64,000 nt of DNA from Chrysomallon squamiferum (taxonomy: Eukaryota; Mollusca; Gastropoda; Neomphalida; Peltospiridae). Positions within the stretch are counted from its first letter, which is position 1. Every line of letters begins with the position of its first letter. The notes beneath the pieces are model-generated. The model was not told the origin of the DNA. It was given only the letters and a program-made list of their open reading frames with translations, and searched no databases. Made by a program: the position numbers and the translations under genes. Shown piece after piece: positions 35,367 to 48,228 of the stretch. The DNA is taken from assembly GCA_012295275.1 (NCBI GenBank), contig CM022669.1, positions 9,624,489 to 9,688,488 of the forward strand, written 5' to 3'.

Positions 35367-37454
35367 TATATATATATATGTATTACGTGAGTGAATGTTT
35401 ATGTGAGTGTATGTTTGCATATGTATATATGTGTGTGTGTGTATGTTATGTGTATATGTGTGTCTATGTATGTGTGTGTGTGTATATATATGGATAAATA
35501 TAGATAGATATATAACAGTGTTATCATTTCATAGGCCTGTATATAACTGTTGGACGGTTGACCGTTATACAGGCACAGACGGGCAGATAAAAATAACTAA
35601 ATGGCTAAATAACAAAAACACCGATGAATTTGATAAAATAACTCAGAAAATAAATTTATTTATTTAATTGCAGGAGTGCGGCTAAAACCCTGATAAAATC
35701 AACAGGTGTATGTATTGCTGGATGTATCTATGAGGTAAATGAAAATTAAATTGTATTTTTTTTCTTTCTTTCTTTGGATTTTGTTTTATTTTATTTTAAA
35801 TGAAAACCTTTTTTTTTTTTTCTTTTTTTTTTATCTGGTATTCCCGCTTTTTTGGCATTTCGCAAAAACTGATATCTTATTTCAAACGTTTAATTGTTCA
35901 TTTCAGATGTATTATGATACTTTTATTTCCTTCATCTAGGCACAACTTTCAACACACGTTTAAGACTTTACAACAGCAGAAAAATGATTTTACTTTGCTT
36001 TTTAAATGATGATGTCATTGTTATAATTTATTGCAGCTTCATCGTTCATAAAAGGCAATTTGACATCAGCTACATAATAAACAGCATTCTTGCATCTCTT
36101 GTTTCTATTACAGGTATATGAAATTTAAATTAAAAGTTCTAAATATATTATTTTATTTTATTTTATTTATTATTTTATTAAAATAAAAATGAGAATGAAA
36201 AATAATAAATGTTAAAATAATAAAATAAAATAAAATAAAATAAAATAAAATGATTTTAAAATAAGTAAATAAGAATATTAATATCAAATAACGATGATAA
36301 TTTTGAAATGAAAAATAAAACAAAAGGAAATTAAAACATATTTGAAATATTTCTTAACTTAGTGCATTTAGCTGCATTCATTATTATTTATAACGTTGTG
36401 CAAGGTATCTGCGGTGTGACTAGTACATGGGAGGCAACTCTGATTGGATTTATCGGTGGTTCTTTGGCTATTGGCGCAGACGCAGTCATGAGACGTCTTC
36501 ACATCGACGACCCCGTCGGCGTGTTCGCCGTACACGGCATCGGCGGCTGCTGGGGGCTGATAGCATGCGGTTTGTTCGCTCATAAAGACAGAATCACGTT
36601 TTCCTATTCCAAACACAACGGACTGCTTTGGGTACGCCAAGCACAGATGTTTTACCATCTTCCTCGTTCTCTCTTTCTCTACACCTGTATCTGACTTTGT
36701 CTACTAGCCACCTGAATAGTGAAATGCATTAATCAATGTTTAGTTGCACTCGTAACATATTTTCATAATTAATGAACGTTTAGCAGGGGTCAAGTTTAAC
36801 CGATTCCACCTTTTGAGTAGACTGTACTTATCGACAGGCTGAGGAAATCTGTAATGGTTAACGCTCCCAAGGATAAAAAAAAAAAAAAAATGAGTGACTG
36901 GAGATAAATAAACTGTAAGTTCAAACAGCCAAAGGGGATTGAAGTGAAGTGTGAATCGTATCTGTTTAAATAAACAAACAAACAAATAAATAAATAAATA
37001 AAAACATCACCTGAACATTCATCAGTCCGTGCTAATTGACTTGTTTATTTTGTAGGGTGGCGGACCATTTCTTCTGGGCGTGGAATGTTTAGCAATTGTT
37101 TCCATAGCAACATGGTCAGCTGTTACGTCATTTATCTTTCTCAAAGTCATCGATCTGACACTAGGTCTACGTCTCAGCAGAGAAGAAGAAGAACTGGGCT
37201 CCGATTTCGTGGAACACGGAATCCGCTCCACTCGTCAGCTCGTGAATGTGGTAGAGTTATCGGACGTGTCAAGAAGAGACAACTCTGTCAAAGAGAATGG
37301 GGCGACAACTGAAAGATGGAAAGATAATTGGACTTTCAAGATACCGTCCCAAGTTCAGTCGTCCCCAAGTCCGGTAAAAGACGAAGAGAGACATTCGACT
37401 AGTTACTCGTCTCAGATCTGTTTAGTTAGTTATACCCAGAACACCACGCACTGA
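29631..37454 (+). CDS. AMT: Ammonium transporter, Amt/MEP family (one out-of-frame exon junction)
   Basis: Nine exons: 29631-29793, 32975-33160, 33677-33757, 34434-34716, 35230-35301, 35674-35734, 36037-36113, 36405-36631 and 37056-37454. The product would be an ~515-residue, probably 11-TM plasma-membrane protein moving ammonium. Family landmarks in order: TWDDATWILTSSFIIFTMQS (TM1, about residues 34-53), GFGLLESG, KNVADVIFGGLSYW, FVFQSAFATTATTIVSGAVA, DFAGDGPVH (D187 and pore His195), FNCGSTYGISGGKW, HIDDPVGVFAVHGIGGCWG (second pore His351) and a C-tail starting LRLSREEEELGSD. The twin His and the conserved Asp mark this as Amt rather than Rh. All junction phases fit except exon 6 to exon 7: exon 6 ends GAG in phase 0, exon 7 needs phase 2. 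As read, translation would stop four codons after the junction at 286 residues. An extra G at the donor (genomic frameshift) or an assembly error is likely; other family residues are intact. Confidence 0.93.
30090..32880. other. First intron of amt
   Basis: No coding segment seen. Contents: GT/TATG-rich repeats (30370-30545), a (GAT)n/(GAC)n patch (30885-30945), (GAT)n (31365-31400), an (ATC)n patch (31495-31530), poly(T) near 32230, ACACACCTATATACATACAA repeats (32585-32695), and a (CTA)n/(TAG)n/(AAT)n compound tract (32875-32958) immediately before exon 2. Confidence 0.6.
34085..34300. repeat. CATA/CACA-rich degenerate repeat in amt intron 3
   Basis: ACATACACACA-type sequence without a pure long run. 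Confidence 0.8.
35318..35510. repeat. (CA)n tract and TATG-rich sequence in amt intron 5
   Basis: A pure (CA)n run (35318-35361), then TA and GT-rich sequence, begins only ~16 bp after the exon 5 donor. Confidence 0.93.
36140..36252. repeat. Inverted (TTTTA)n / (TAAAA)n pair in amt intron 7
   Basis: A (TTTTA)n run at 36150-36175 is followed about 35 bp later by (AAATA)n at 36217-36252. The two can pair as a stem. Confidence 0.7.
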
Positions 37455-37479
37455 TCTCACTAGTTAATTAATTAAATAC

Positions 37480-37483
<4 letters not shown>

Positions 37484-37544
<61 letters not shown>

Positions 37545-37545
37545 T
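37484..37545. repeat. (AAT)n microsatellite in the amt 3' region
   Basis: A (TAA)n run about 30 bp after the amt stop codon. A candidate poly(A) signal AATAAA follows at 37749-37754, which would place the repeat in the 3'UTR. Confidence 0.9.
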
Positions 37546-37819
37546 TAAATAAAAAAATAATTAACATAATAATAATAGTCATTTTGCAATGATAATAACG
37601 TTAATGTTGAAAGCCATTAAATGTCTTTGACAAGTCAAAATACACTGACCGATGTGTACCTTTGATGATATGATCAAATCACCTGAATACATTTTGATTA
37701 TATCCAGCTTACCAAATGTTTTAATTGTTGAAACTAATTTGTGTTAATAATAAAGTGTGACAGTAAAATAGCCAGATCTTGGGGATGAATGGTGATGTCA
37801 TTTTCTATTTTATAGTAAT

Positions 37820-38054
<235 letters not shown>

Positions 38055-38390
38055 GTCTGTGTGTGGTATGTGTGTTTGTATATGTTAATGTATATGTGTG
38101 AATGTATTTATGTAAGTATGCATATATACATCTATGTATGTTTGTGTATACATATGTATATATGTAAGTGTGCGTGTATGTATGTATGTAAATAAATTCC
38201 ATTCGCGTTGGACTCGAGTACGTTTAGTTTGTTTCTATTCACTATATATTCAGCAGTTTTACAATCAGAAATAAAAGTTATAAATAAACTAAACAAAACC
38301 ATTTTTTTCCTCCTCAAAAAATATAAAAGTTAACTCTTTCAGTGACAGTTTTCTATCAGTTGTGTACTTGTGTGTTTTGTGTGTGGAGGG

Positions 38391-38577
38391 GTGTTTGTGT
38401 GAGTGTGGGTGTTTGTGTGAGTGTGGGTGTTTGTGTGAGTGTGGGTGTTTGTGTGAGTGTGGGTGTTTGTGTGAGTGTGGGTGTTTGTGTGAGTGTGGGT
38501 GTTTGTGTGAGTGTGGGTGTTTGTGTGAGTGTGGGTGTTTGTGTGAGTGTGGGTGTTTGTGTGAGTGTGGGTGTTTG
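38391..38577. repeat. 18-bp minisatellite, about ten identical units
   Basis: The unit GTGTTTGTGTGAGTGTGG is repeated with almost no divergence. The 18-bp period leaves all frames open, giving long artefactual open frames on both strands. Confidence 0.95.
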
Positions 38578-38599
38578 TGGTGTGTGTATACATACACAC

Positions 38600-39360
38600 G
38601 TATGTTAGTATGTCTCGGCAAAAATTTCTAGATTTATGTTTTTGAATGTCTTTTTTTATATATTGATATATCTGAGTGAAGCGTAAAAATAAAGGTATTT
38701 TTTGTGTATTAATATTTTGGTGAATGTTTTGTATTTTAGTGAGTTTTAAAAAAAAATGCATATCGTTTATAATAAGGATATAGTATTACGACATATATAA
38801 ATAATAATGTATTCTTATTGTTATTGTTGATATCGTTATTTTTGTTATTGTTATTGTTGATATCGTTATTTTTGTTATTGTTATTGTTGTTTATAGTTAC
38901 TGTTATACAAATATTTTTTTAAATTGTGAAACATGAGAAATGGAAGTAAAACTAAGTCTGACATCTGCATAACAGACGAAAAACAAAACTTTATAAAAAA
39001 TTAATAGACCTGAATTGCAGAACTCTGCAAGTGAAATGTACGTTTAACTACAGCCCCGCAGGAAAGACAAATCTCTTATGTCAGTATTGACACATATGTT
39101 GTTGTTCTTTGGGGGTTTTTTTTTTTTTGCCGGTTTCAGTTGCCAAACTTAATTAGATTTCGATTAAGGATGACTCAAAATCAGAACTAATATAAATAAT
39201 TTTGAGCAAATCCACTGAAAGGTATTATTATGTGATTTTAAAGTCGTTTTATAAAAAAATGTTTAATAAATATTTCTTAGAATATGCATTCATTTTACCC
39301 ATGAAGTATTTTCAAAATACCTTTAACTGTTATTACACAGGCCATTCAGGCAGTCTACAA
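38600..39360. other. Intergenic AT-rich sequence
   Basis: A duplicated TTGTTGATATCGTTATTTTTGTTATTG motif occurs at 38820-38885. No gene recognised. Confidence 0.5.
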
Positions 39361-39362
39361 AA

Positions 39363-39516
<154 letters not shown>

Positions 39517-39689
39517 TGTGTAGGTATATGTTTTAAATAAAAATAACGTCAGTATACAGTTATGAGGTCACAAATGAAAATGGCATAACGGTCTTAATTG
39601 TAGACAACACTTATTGCCCTCAAATCACATTTGTATCCTTCCAATTTTTACAGAAGGCCGGTTGTCTTCAAGTCCTCTACTCAGTAGTT

Positions 39690-40085
39690 CCAAGCTAGGT
39701 ACGATGACCCGGGCAATATATTCCATGATATTTGTAATAATGTATCACAGTATCCATGCAGTATTTCCCAGGTTAGAATAACAATCTTTAGAGTTCTAAG
39801 ATTGATTTTCACGTCAACCAAGCAATATTTTTCAATTAAAATCATTTACAGTTCTGAGATATATGATCATATGAACCAATGTAAGAACAAAGATTTCACA
39901 ATTCGAAGACTTATGATCACATACACTGTGTAATATTTTCCAAATTATGTACAGTCATTTAGAGTTCAAAGGAATATCATCACATCAACCAGGCAATATC
40001 TTCCAATGCATACATGATGATTTTACAATTCTAAGCCTTCTGATCATACATCTACCAAGCAATATTTTCCAAGGTATGAACCGTT
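39690..40085. repeat. Degenerate tandem repeat covering the end of the 40-kb gene
   Basis: About five imperfect units of ~65-80 bp share CAAnCAAGCAATATTTTCCA, ATCATTTACAGTTCTAAGA and TATGATCACAT. The unit nearest 40050-40085 contains the last codons (LENIAW) and TAG of the minus-strand open frame, and the others follow its stop. Confidence 0.8.
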
Positions 40086-41339
40086 TTGATTTTAGACAGA
40101 GCAGACTGCCATGCTATTTTGTGGATGCTTTCTCGGTCGTAAACGTCGCGACTCTGTGGATTGTGTGCCTCGACTGGAGAGAGGATCTCAGTTCTGTAAC
40201 CTCTTCTTTTACTTGACTGGTCAATCGATTCAAGATTACTGGCCATCTGTCTGCGTTTTTGTAGCAGTCTGAATTTGTTCACCCTGTAGACAAGAGACGA
40301 GAAACTCAGCAGGTTTTTACGCTTCATTGAATCGGCCTCACTTTCCGAGACTCGGCCAGTGTCTCCGTTTTCCGTCTGCTTGCAGGAATTCGCCGTAGCG
40401 TCGTTCTCCGACTCTCCGGAGTAACCGAATTTGATTGGATAAAACACGTTAGCGGTCTTTGTGATCGCGGACGCCTGAGAAGGACTCTCTCCTCTGAAGT
40501 TGACGTGGTCTCTGATGTCTGGGATCTTGTTTCTTTTGTCTGGAGACGTGCTCTTGTAAGCGAGGGTGTCCACGAGCTGAACGAGAAGACGAGTGTTTGA
40601 CGACCTGTGTTGAAGTTTAACCAGGTCAGAGTAAGACACGCCAAATTTCTTCTTCTTCTTCGTTCGCTCCTGCAAACTCGCCTGCTCATCTGCGCCTGAA
40701 TGATGCTTCTCTTCGATTGCCGTCCCTAAAATCGACTGGGTTCCTCGCTCCTCGGAAATGGGAGGTAGATGTATAATGGATGTCTGCTCGTTATACTTTT
40801 CAGAATCATCATTTCCTCCTTCGACGTCGTGGTCCAACTTTTCAGTCTTTTTCTTGTTGCCTTGTTTGACTAAAACAGCACATGTTTTATGTTTCCTATT
40901 TCTCGTGCTGTTCCGTTTCTCTACGTCAAAATTCGACAAATTCCGTCCTTTCGAATCTTCGCAATCACTGTCATCGTCATCTTTTTCCTCTACTTCCTCC
41001 ACGTTTTCAAAAGCACCTTCAGTTTCACTCTCCGCATTATTAACGATCTTTGCCTCGGAAATAAGCGGTTCTTTGGTTTTTCTCATTTCCTCTATTTTTT
41101 GCAGTTTGTGCTGTCGAATCAGCTTACTGTATCGGAGCATGGAGCGCCGAAGTCGGATCTGCTCCCGTTTGATTCCGTTGATCTTTACGTTCATGTCCTT
41201 TCTGTATGAGTTGATTTTCCTCCTGTACTGAACCTCGCTGTTTGCCACGCGCGTGATCGTCACTTTGTTGATTTCACTTTGGTGACCTGCAAGACGAGCG
41301 TACGAGGCCGGGAGCATTGCGTTGTTCAAGATGAGAAAC
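40052..41339 (-). CDS. Unrecognised charged protein, large 3' coding exon
   Basis: I do not recognise the family. The exon opens after a TTTACAG acceptor (start 41339), contains an internal ATG at 41317 and runs to TAG at 40052-40054; from that Met it is 421 residues. Seen along the protein: a basic, probably helical N-terminal part (IKREQIRLRRSMLRYSKLIR), an acidic stretch (EEVEEKDDDDSDCED), a short HLPPISEE motif, a Lys run (TKKKKKFG) followed by SYSDLVKLQHRSSNTR, and a second basic segment (NLLSFSSLVYRVNKFRLLQK). There is no signal peptide or membrane segment. Codon use is GC-richer than the surroundings, which supports real coding. Whether the ATG at 41317 starts the protein or upstream exons exist is open; a donor-like GTAAGA near 44413 on minus could end a 5' exon. 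The C-terminus lies in a tandem repeat. Confidence 0.68.
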
Positions 41340-41373
41340 CTGTAAATAAATAAATAAATAAATAAATAATGAT

Positions 41374-41377
<4 letters not shown>

Positions 41378-41410
<33 letters not shown>
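41378..41410. repeat. (CA)n microsatellite
   Basis: Just upstream of the acceptor of the 40-kb exon. It accounts for the spurious CV-rich N-terminal extension of that open frame. Confidence 0.95.
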
Positions 41411-41424
<14 letters not shown>

Positions 41425-41469
41425 TACACACATGAACACACACACTTGTACACGTATATTTGGTTAGGG

Positions 41470-42319
41470 TTATTTATTTTATAATAGTCCTTTTATTTTT
41501 ATTTTTTATTTATTTTTTGTTAGTTTTTGTTGTTGTTTCTCATGAAAACTTCATGTAAGTAAAATACTGATTTAAAAAACCCACAAAGAAACCAATCAAA
41601 CAATAGAACAGTATAAATAATAAAAAGAAACAATAAGCAAACAAACAAAAATAAATAAAAGAAAATAATAAAAAAAACAGTATAAATAATAAGAAAAATT
41701 TAAAAAAAAAAAACAAAAAAAACAACAAAACAATCGAACAGTATAAATAATTTAAAAAAAGACGAAAATAAACCAAAAAAAAAAAAAAAAAAAGAAAAAA
41801 AAACAAACAACAGAAAACGAACATAAATAAAAAAATGAAAATATATTTAAAAATAAAACAAGAAACAAAATAACAAAAATATAATATAGAAAAGAGACAA
41901 AGAAGTAAAGAATATAATGAAATAAAATGAAATGAAAGAAAATAAACCAGACATTTCACAACTAATGTCAAAACAGGACAAAAAAGTAAAGAGTAACATA
42001 GTGCTTTGTTTTACAGAAAACGAATAAATATTTCTTGTTTTTTTGTGTTTTTTTGACAATAAAACTATCACAGTCTTCGAGCTAATTATCATACAAGAGG
42101 ACGTGCATGAGACATTTACTGTGATATCTACACCGTCTTTGCTTAGTTTTATTTTTGAAGAAAAATGTTTATATATATATTTTTTTTTCAACCTTAACTG
42201 CATTATGCCCCTTAAGGTAGGAATATATATTTTTCTAAAAAAAAAAAAAAATAATAATAATTATAAATAAAAATGTTTATAAATTAATGTGTATATATAT
42301 ATATATAAAGAAAAAAATA

Positions 42320-42359
<40 letters not shown>

Positions 42360-43180
42360 AAAAAAAGAAAGAAGAAAACAACAAAACGTAACCAAAACAT
42401 CCCAGAAAACAACAACAAAGCTTAACAAACAAATAAGAAACAATAACAGTAACAAACAAAAACACATCAAATAATAATAATAATAATAATAAAAAACAAG
42501 CGAATAAGTAAGTAAGTAAATAAATAAATATTAATAAAATAATAATACAAATAATAATCCAAATAGTAATACAAATGTAAAAATTCAAATAATATAGAAA
42601 TAATAATACAAATAATAATACAAATAATAATGCAAATAAAAATAAAATTATAAAAAATTCCATCTGCTATGTACATAAAGAAAAGGTGTTCTGAAATCTG
42701 TTGATATATGATATTATGCTCAACAAAAAATCAAAGCAGTCCAACATGACGGTATAGAAATGTAAAGACTGATGAGGATTTTTTACACAATATTATTTCG
42801 TATGTGTAATAATTGTGTTTTTTTTTTTTTTAATCATGTACGGTATGCAGAAGAAGAAAAAAACGAACAAAATAAAAAAAATGAAAGAAAGAAATAATAA
42901 AAAAATGTGTGGTTAATTTGTGCGAGTTTTTCATTCAAGTGTATGTGAGTCGAAAAGAACAAATACTTTGACTGTGTTTTGCTTACCTCTACATCAAAGT
43001 TTGTTAATTACAGGTTAACACAGATTAATATATATTATTGTTAACTACAGACCAATTTTTTCCAGTAATAAGGTACGGCAGTAATATATCAGGTCTCTGA
43101 AAAAGCTAAGTGTCTTGGTTCTTTTTATCTTTCTCAACACAAAATGACATAGACTACAAGGTGTCGTTTTGAGGTAACTG
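41470..43180. other. A/T-homopolymer-rich sequence
   Basis: AAATAAA, AACAAA and (ATA)n runs with (TA)n at 42290-42355. The long open frames on minus here are FLLY-rich translations of A-rich DNA and are not credible genes. A short unique patch lies at 42010-42150. Confidence 0.7.
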
Positions 43181-43290
<110 letters not shown>

Positions 43291-44027
43291 CTTACTCTCT
43301 CACTTACTATTACTCTCTTTTACTATTACTTACTATAACTTTCTCTCTTACTCTTACTATTTCTCTCTTATTTTCTCCGTTACTATAACTCTCTTTCTCT
43401 AACTATATTACTCTCTTTCTTACTATCATTTACAATTATTCATTTTCTCTTACTATTTCTCTCTTTTATTGCTGCTACTATTGTCTCTCTACTGTGTGGT
43501 AATTTAAAAACAAATAAAGTACAACTAAAAGAAATTAGGAAAGAAAAAAATATACGAAAGAAAGAATAAAAAAAAAATATATATCTATAACAAGTAAAAT
43601 GAAATAACTACTCTTTCCTATCCCCAAAACAAAAAAAAATAAAATAAAATAAAAAAATAAATAAATAAATAAATAAATAAATTTTAAAAGTTGGGCAAAA
43701 AAACGAAATCGATATAGAATTTCTTCTCCGACATTTGTTTAACCAACCAAGTAAATTAAATTAAAATGGCTGCGTATTCTGAACAAAAACACTAAATATA
43801 GGAAAAAAATAAAATAAAATAAATAACTAAATAAATAAATAAACAAAATAAAATAAAAAAGATATATAATTTCAATTCAAAAAATCTTCGTATTAAACTT
43901 CTGTACAGAAAAATTGTCTGGACACTTCGGATATATCCGAATTTTAACTTTTTATAGTATATTTTATAATGCCGGGTGAGTGTGTGAGATAATGATGATG
44001 ATGATGTGGATAATAATACTAACAATA

Positions 44028-44030
44028 GTT

Positions 44031-44062
<32 letters not shown>

Positions 44063-44310
44063 ATAATAGTGGTTGTAGTAGTAGTAGTCGTAGAAGTAGT
44101 CATAGGAGTAGTAGTAGTAATAGTAGTAGAAGGTGTAGTAGTTGTAGTAGAAGTATTAACAGGAGGAGGAGTAGTTGTAATAGTAGTAGTAGTAGTTGTG
44201 GTTGTAGTAGTAGTAATACTAGTAGTATTGGTGGATAGTGGTAATGGTAGTAGTGTAGGTAGCAGTAGTAGTAATACTATCAGCAATAGTAGCAATAGTA
44301 GTCATAATAA
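44028..44310. repeat. Compound (TAG)n trinucleotide repeat
   Basis: TAGTAG runs interrupted by TAA, TTG and GGA triplets. Long open frames exist on both strands only because stops fall outside the triplet phase. Confidence 0.93.
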
Positions 44311-44399
44311 TAGTATTATTCTATTTTGTTTTATTGTGTGTGTGTGTTTTTTTTTTTTTTTTTTTTTTTTCACAAATAAATAAACAAAATAGAGAAACA

Positions 44400-44935
44400 A
44401 TATTAAAATCTTACTTGACTGAGAAACCTCTTGTTCCTGTTTTCCGCTGATATCTTTCTTTCTACTTTACAAGATTAGTTTGAGAAATTTTAACGGAAAT
44501 CGTGCACCAAACAAAAACACACACAGATTGTCATCCAGTACTCCATTTCTGATCTCTCTCTCTCTCTCTCTTTCTCTCTTTTTTTCTCTCTCTCTCTCTC
44601 TCTTTCGTCTTTCTACTTTATAGAATAGTTTCTCTTTTACACCCGACTACCTGAAGTTTACAGTTATAAATCTTTAACACGGCGCCGGAACCGTACCCGA
44701 ATAAATGAGACGATTTTTTTTTTTTGAAGAAAAAAAAAAAGGGTTAGAAAAAAAGAAAAGAAAACGTAAGTAAATAAGCGAGATGTCGTACAGGCTGGGA
44801 CAGGAGTAGTAGAGTGTCAAAACACCGAGTAACAGACACAAACTTCTCTTTCAACAACTTCAGAGTAACCTCCACCGATCACGAGAGATAAATTTAAAAC
44901 ATTTCGAAATTTTAATGGTGCAAACAGAACCAGTA
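44400..44935. other. Island of mostly unique sequence
   Basis: Moderately GC-richer DNA around 44690 (CGGCGCCGGAACCGTACC) between repeat tracts. On minus, GTCAA followed by GTAAGA at about 44413 could be a splice donor of a 5' non-coding exon of the gene ending at 40052. This is speculative. Confidence 0.25.
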
Positions 44936-44997
44936 ATTTTTTTTATATATATATTTTTTTTTACAACAGCTTTGGTAAATTCATTGCTTATTTATTT

Positions 44998-45000
<3 letters not shown>

Positions 45001-45080
<80 letters not shown>
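45001..45080. repeat. (GA)n microsatellite
   Basis: A pure GA run, so the pyrimidine strand is minus here, opposite to most tracts in the window. Confidence 0.98.
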
Positions 45081-45083
<3 letters not shown>

Positions 45084-45399
45084 CTTAAAACTTTCCTTGT
45101 ACAGAGAAGTAAAAAACATATATAAATAATGAAAAAATATAACCCAAAAAATAAAAAAATAAAAAGTAAGGATTATATTTCAAAAATTTATATTCGGAAT
45201 GACAATAAAATTGCCGAAAGCGTTTCTGTAAGTAAAAAAAAAATAAAAAAATAAAAAATGGCCGATAACAATGGAAAAAACCCCAAATGAACCATAAACA
45301 AACCCACAGATATTTTCAACCTGATACTAAACATACTGAAGTTCACAGAGAAAAAAAATAAAAAAAAATAATAATAATAAAAAAAGAAATACAGACCCA

Positions 45400-46680
45400 C
45401 TCAACCCACTAATAACAAACGACTTCAAATTTAAATTTACTTTCGTGTAATCACCCAAACAATTCCCCAGTCTCAAATAAACGCATTGACAGAAAAATAC
45501 TGTGAGGTGAGGATCTAAGATTATTATAGAAAGAAGTAACACGTTCCCTCCAAAAGTTCGTGTCCTATTCTTTAATTTTTCTCTTTGAAAATAGACTTGC
45601 TAAAATAATTATATCAGCTGACTTAGACTTGAAGTTTCACAAACAGACGAAAATTGACCAAGAGCCGTTTTCAACAGAACACAGGGTTTCCTTCGCTAAA
45701 ATGAAACTGCCATTCGCTATCTGTCTTGCACTGGACTCAAAACATACATTATCTAAAGTTCTATCAAACGCCTAATGCGATTGGCCCTGGCTAAGTACAT
45801 GCGCAGTAATTAATGTCACTGTATATGACTCAAAATTAAACAAAATGAAAAAAATTAGCATAACTATTATTTTGTTTAATAATAAAAATATTTTTTTTCA
45901 CAAATGGAGTCATAAAAAGTAAATAATATTTAATATTTTACAAACTTAGTAGCACAAAATTAAGACTAAACGCCATAATTATACATGATTCAAATTTATT
46001 TACTAGTTTTAAACGACACTAAATCTATGTAGATATACTTAAATACACACCAACAATTCAACTGATCTGTAATACACAACCGTTAGCTATAGTTCATTGT
46101 CCACTAACCTTTAAACAGCATCATCATCATCAACAACAACAACAATAAAAGAAATAAAATAGAGATGTTGTGTTCATTAAACGATTCTAACTGTTTGAAA
46201 ACAACCGCCATTACAGAAAAATGGCGTACAGCAAAAAATTCCTTTCCGTTTGATATCTTCACTTGAATTCTTAGGTAAAGATTAATGTATGCTTTTGTAA
46301 CTTTTAAGTTAGGACATTTCCTGAAATTAATATTAGGGGTGAATTCTACTGCGAAAAATACACTCATTCGAGCTGGATTTTTTTTTTGGTGCTATTATGA
46401 AGTATTCTGATTTATTGACAGACATTTTTAGCAGTTACTTAAAGACATCGATACACAGATATATAACTTGCTGGTGACTTTGTGGAGCACAAAGCTTGAC
46501 AGCTGTCAGAATTACTTTACAAATAAATAACGTCAGATCTAGTTTGACTGGCGCCAGGTAGATCGTCTGTCCGTCTGAATGTTTGCAGTGATCAAATCGA
46601 GCAGACGTAGGCGCACATACGATCCCAGAATCCTTGAAATCGAACATGGTGGAACAGACAGAATAAGAGAAAAAATAGTT
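45400..46680. other. Largely unique intergenic sequence
   Basis: Two open segments of normal composition (45560-45775 plus; 46435-46647 minus) show no recognisable motif and no clear splice partners, so they are not called as genes. The minus segment opens with ATG in an acceptable context (ACCATGT) and could be a first exon. Confidence 0.35.
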
Positions 46681-46769
46681 AATATAAAAAAATTAAAAAA
46701 ACAAAACAAAAAAAACCCCAGAAATAAAAAGATAAAAAAGTGAATAAAAATTACAATAAAAAAATATAA

Positions 46770-46804
<35 letters not shown>

Positions 46805-46818
46805 ATTTAAAGAAATAA

Positions 46819-46855
<37 letters not shown>

Positions 46856-47140
46856 GCAAAATCAGAACAGCTAAAGAAACAGTACCGAAAAAATACAAGA
46901 AGACAATTTTATAAGTATGCTGAAGGACAAGAAGAACCAAAAATAAATATATAAATAAATAAAAAGATAAATAAATAAATAAATAAATAAATAAAATATA
47001 AAAGAAAGAAATAAAGAAAGACAAAAGAAAAAAAGGTAAAGAAACCTACTTCGTCATGACAAATGTCGGCTTTTCACGTAAAATAAACAAACGGTCTGTT
47101 TTATTTTTTATTTTTTATTTTTTTTTATAACTTATTTTAT
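46770..47140. repeat. (TAAA)n/(AAT)n-rich block
   Basis: (AAAT)n at 46766-46805, (AAT)n at 46818-46855 and (TAAA)n at 46940-46995. Confidence 0.9.
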
Positions 47141-47462
47141 TTATCTTTTTATGATCACAAATAATGCTATGATGGTTTTATGTATTTTTAAAGAGATTTA
47201 TAACGAGTATATGCTGTCTTTCGTCTTTTCTAAAGTAACTTGATGCTTTAGAATCTAAAAAAAATGCTTTAGGCATTAAATAAATCCCTTGGTGAGGTGC
47301 TGTGTTAAATATTTTTATTGTGTCTAATCTCTTTTACCGAGTATACACAGATCTACAGTACGCACACATCCATACCAGTTGTCTATTGTCTAGTGATAAG
47401 TTATAAACATCCAAAAATAAGTAAAGTCAGAATTGTAAACATTTTTTAATATTCTTCTTTTA

Positions 47463-47747
<285 letters not shown>

Positions 47748-47779
47748 CGTCTTTCTTTATATCTGTCTCTCTGGCTCTC

Positions 47780-48193
47780 TCGGTCACAGAAATAAAAGAA
47801 ACCTAGGTTAAACGTATGAAATAACAAACTATTTAATGAATAAACAAACAAACAAAACCAAAGAAGCAAATAAACAAATAAATTAATAAATAATCAGAAT
47901 TACATATTTACATCAGATTAACAAATCAAAAATCAGGAAACAAACAGTCATTCATTATCAATACTTAACTCGACAAATAATACACTCAGTTTATTTTGAA
48001 TATACTGGTAACATAACGAAAAGCAAAAAATAAGATACATAGGTACGTGCATAAGAATATTGAAGATTAAAACGACTATATATCTTTTGCTTATGCATTC
48101 CACTCTTTCGTTCATGTAATATGTACTCATTATTTTCCATAAATACATATAAAACATGTACATTAAGTTCAAAAATTAAATCGTAAAATATTA

Positions 48194-48228
<35 letters not shown>

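Noticed and set aside
36368-36658. 96-codon minus-strand frame
   Set aside because: Antisense shadow of amt exon 8.
38289-38761. HTHTNTHTHT-type and CGCLCE-type frames suggestive of a cysteine-rich repeat protein
   Set aside because: The 18-bp minisatellite period is a multiple of three, so every frame stays open; there is no coding evidence.
41540-42676. Phe/Leu/Tyr-rich minus frames resembling multi-pass membrane proteins
   Set aside because: A-homopolymer and AAATAAA translation; no charged loops or motifs.
43792-44383. Poly-Thr and poly-Val frames
   Set aside because: (TAG)n/(CTA)n trinucleotide repeat.
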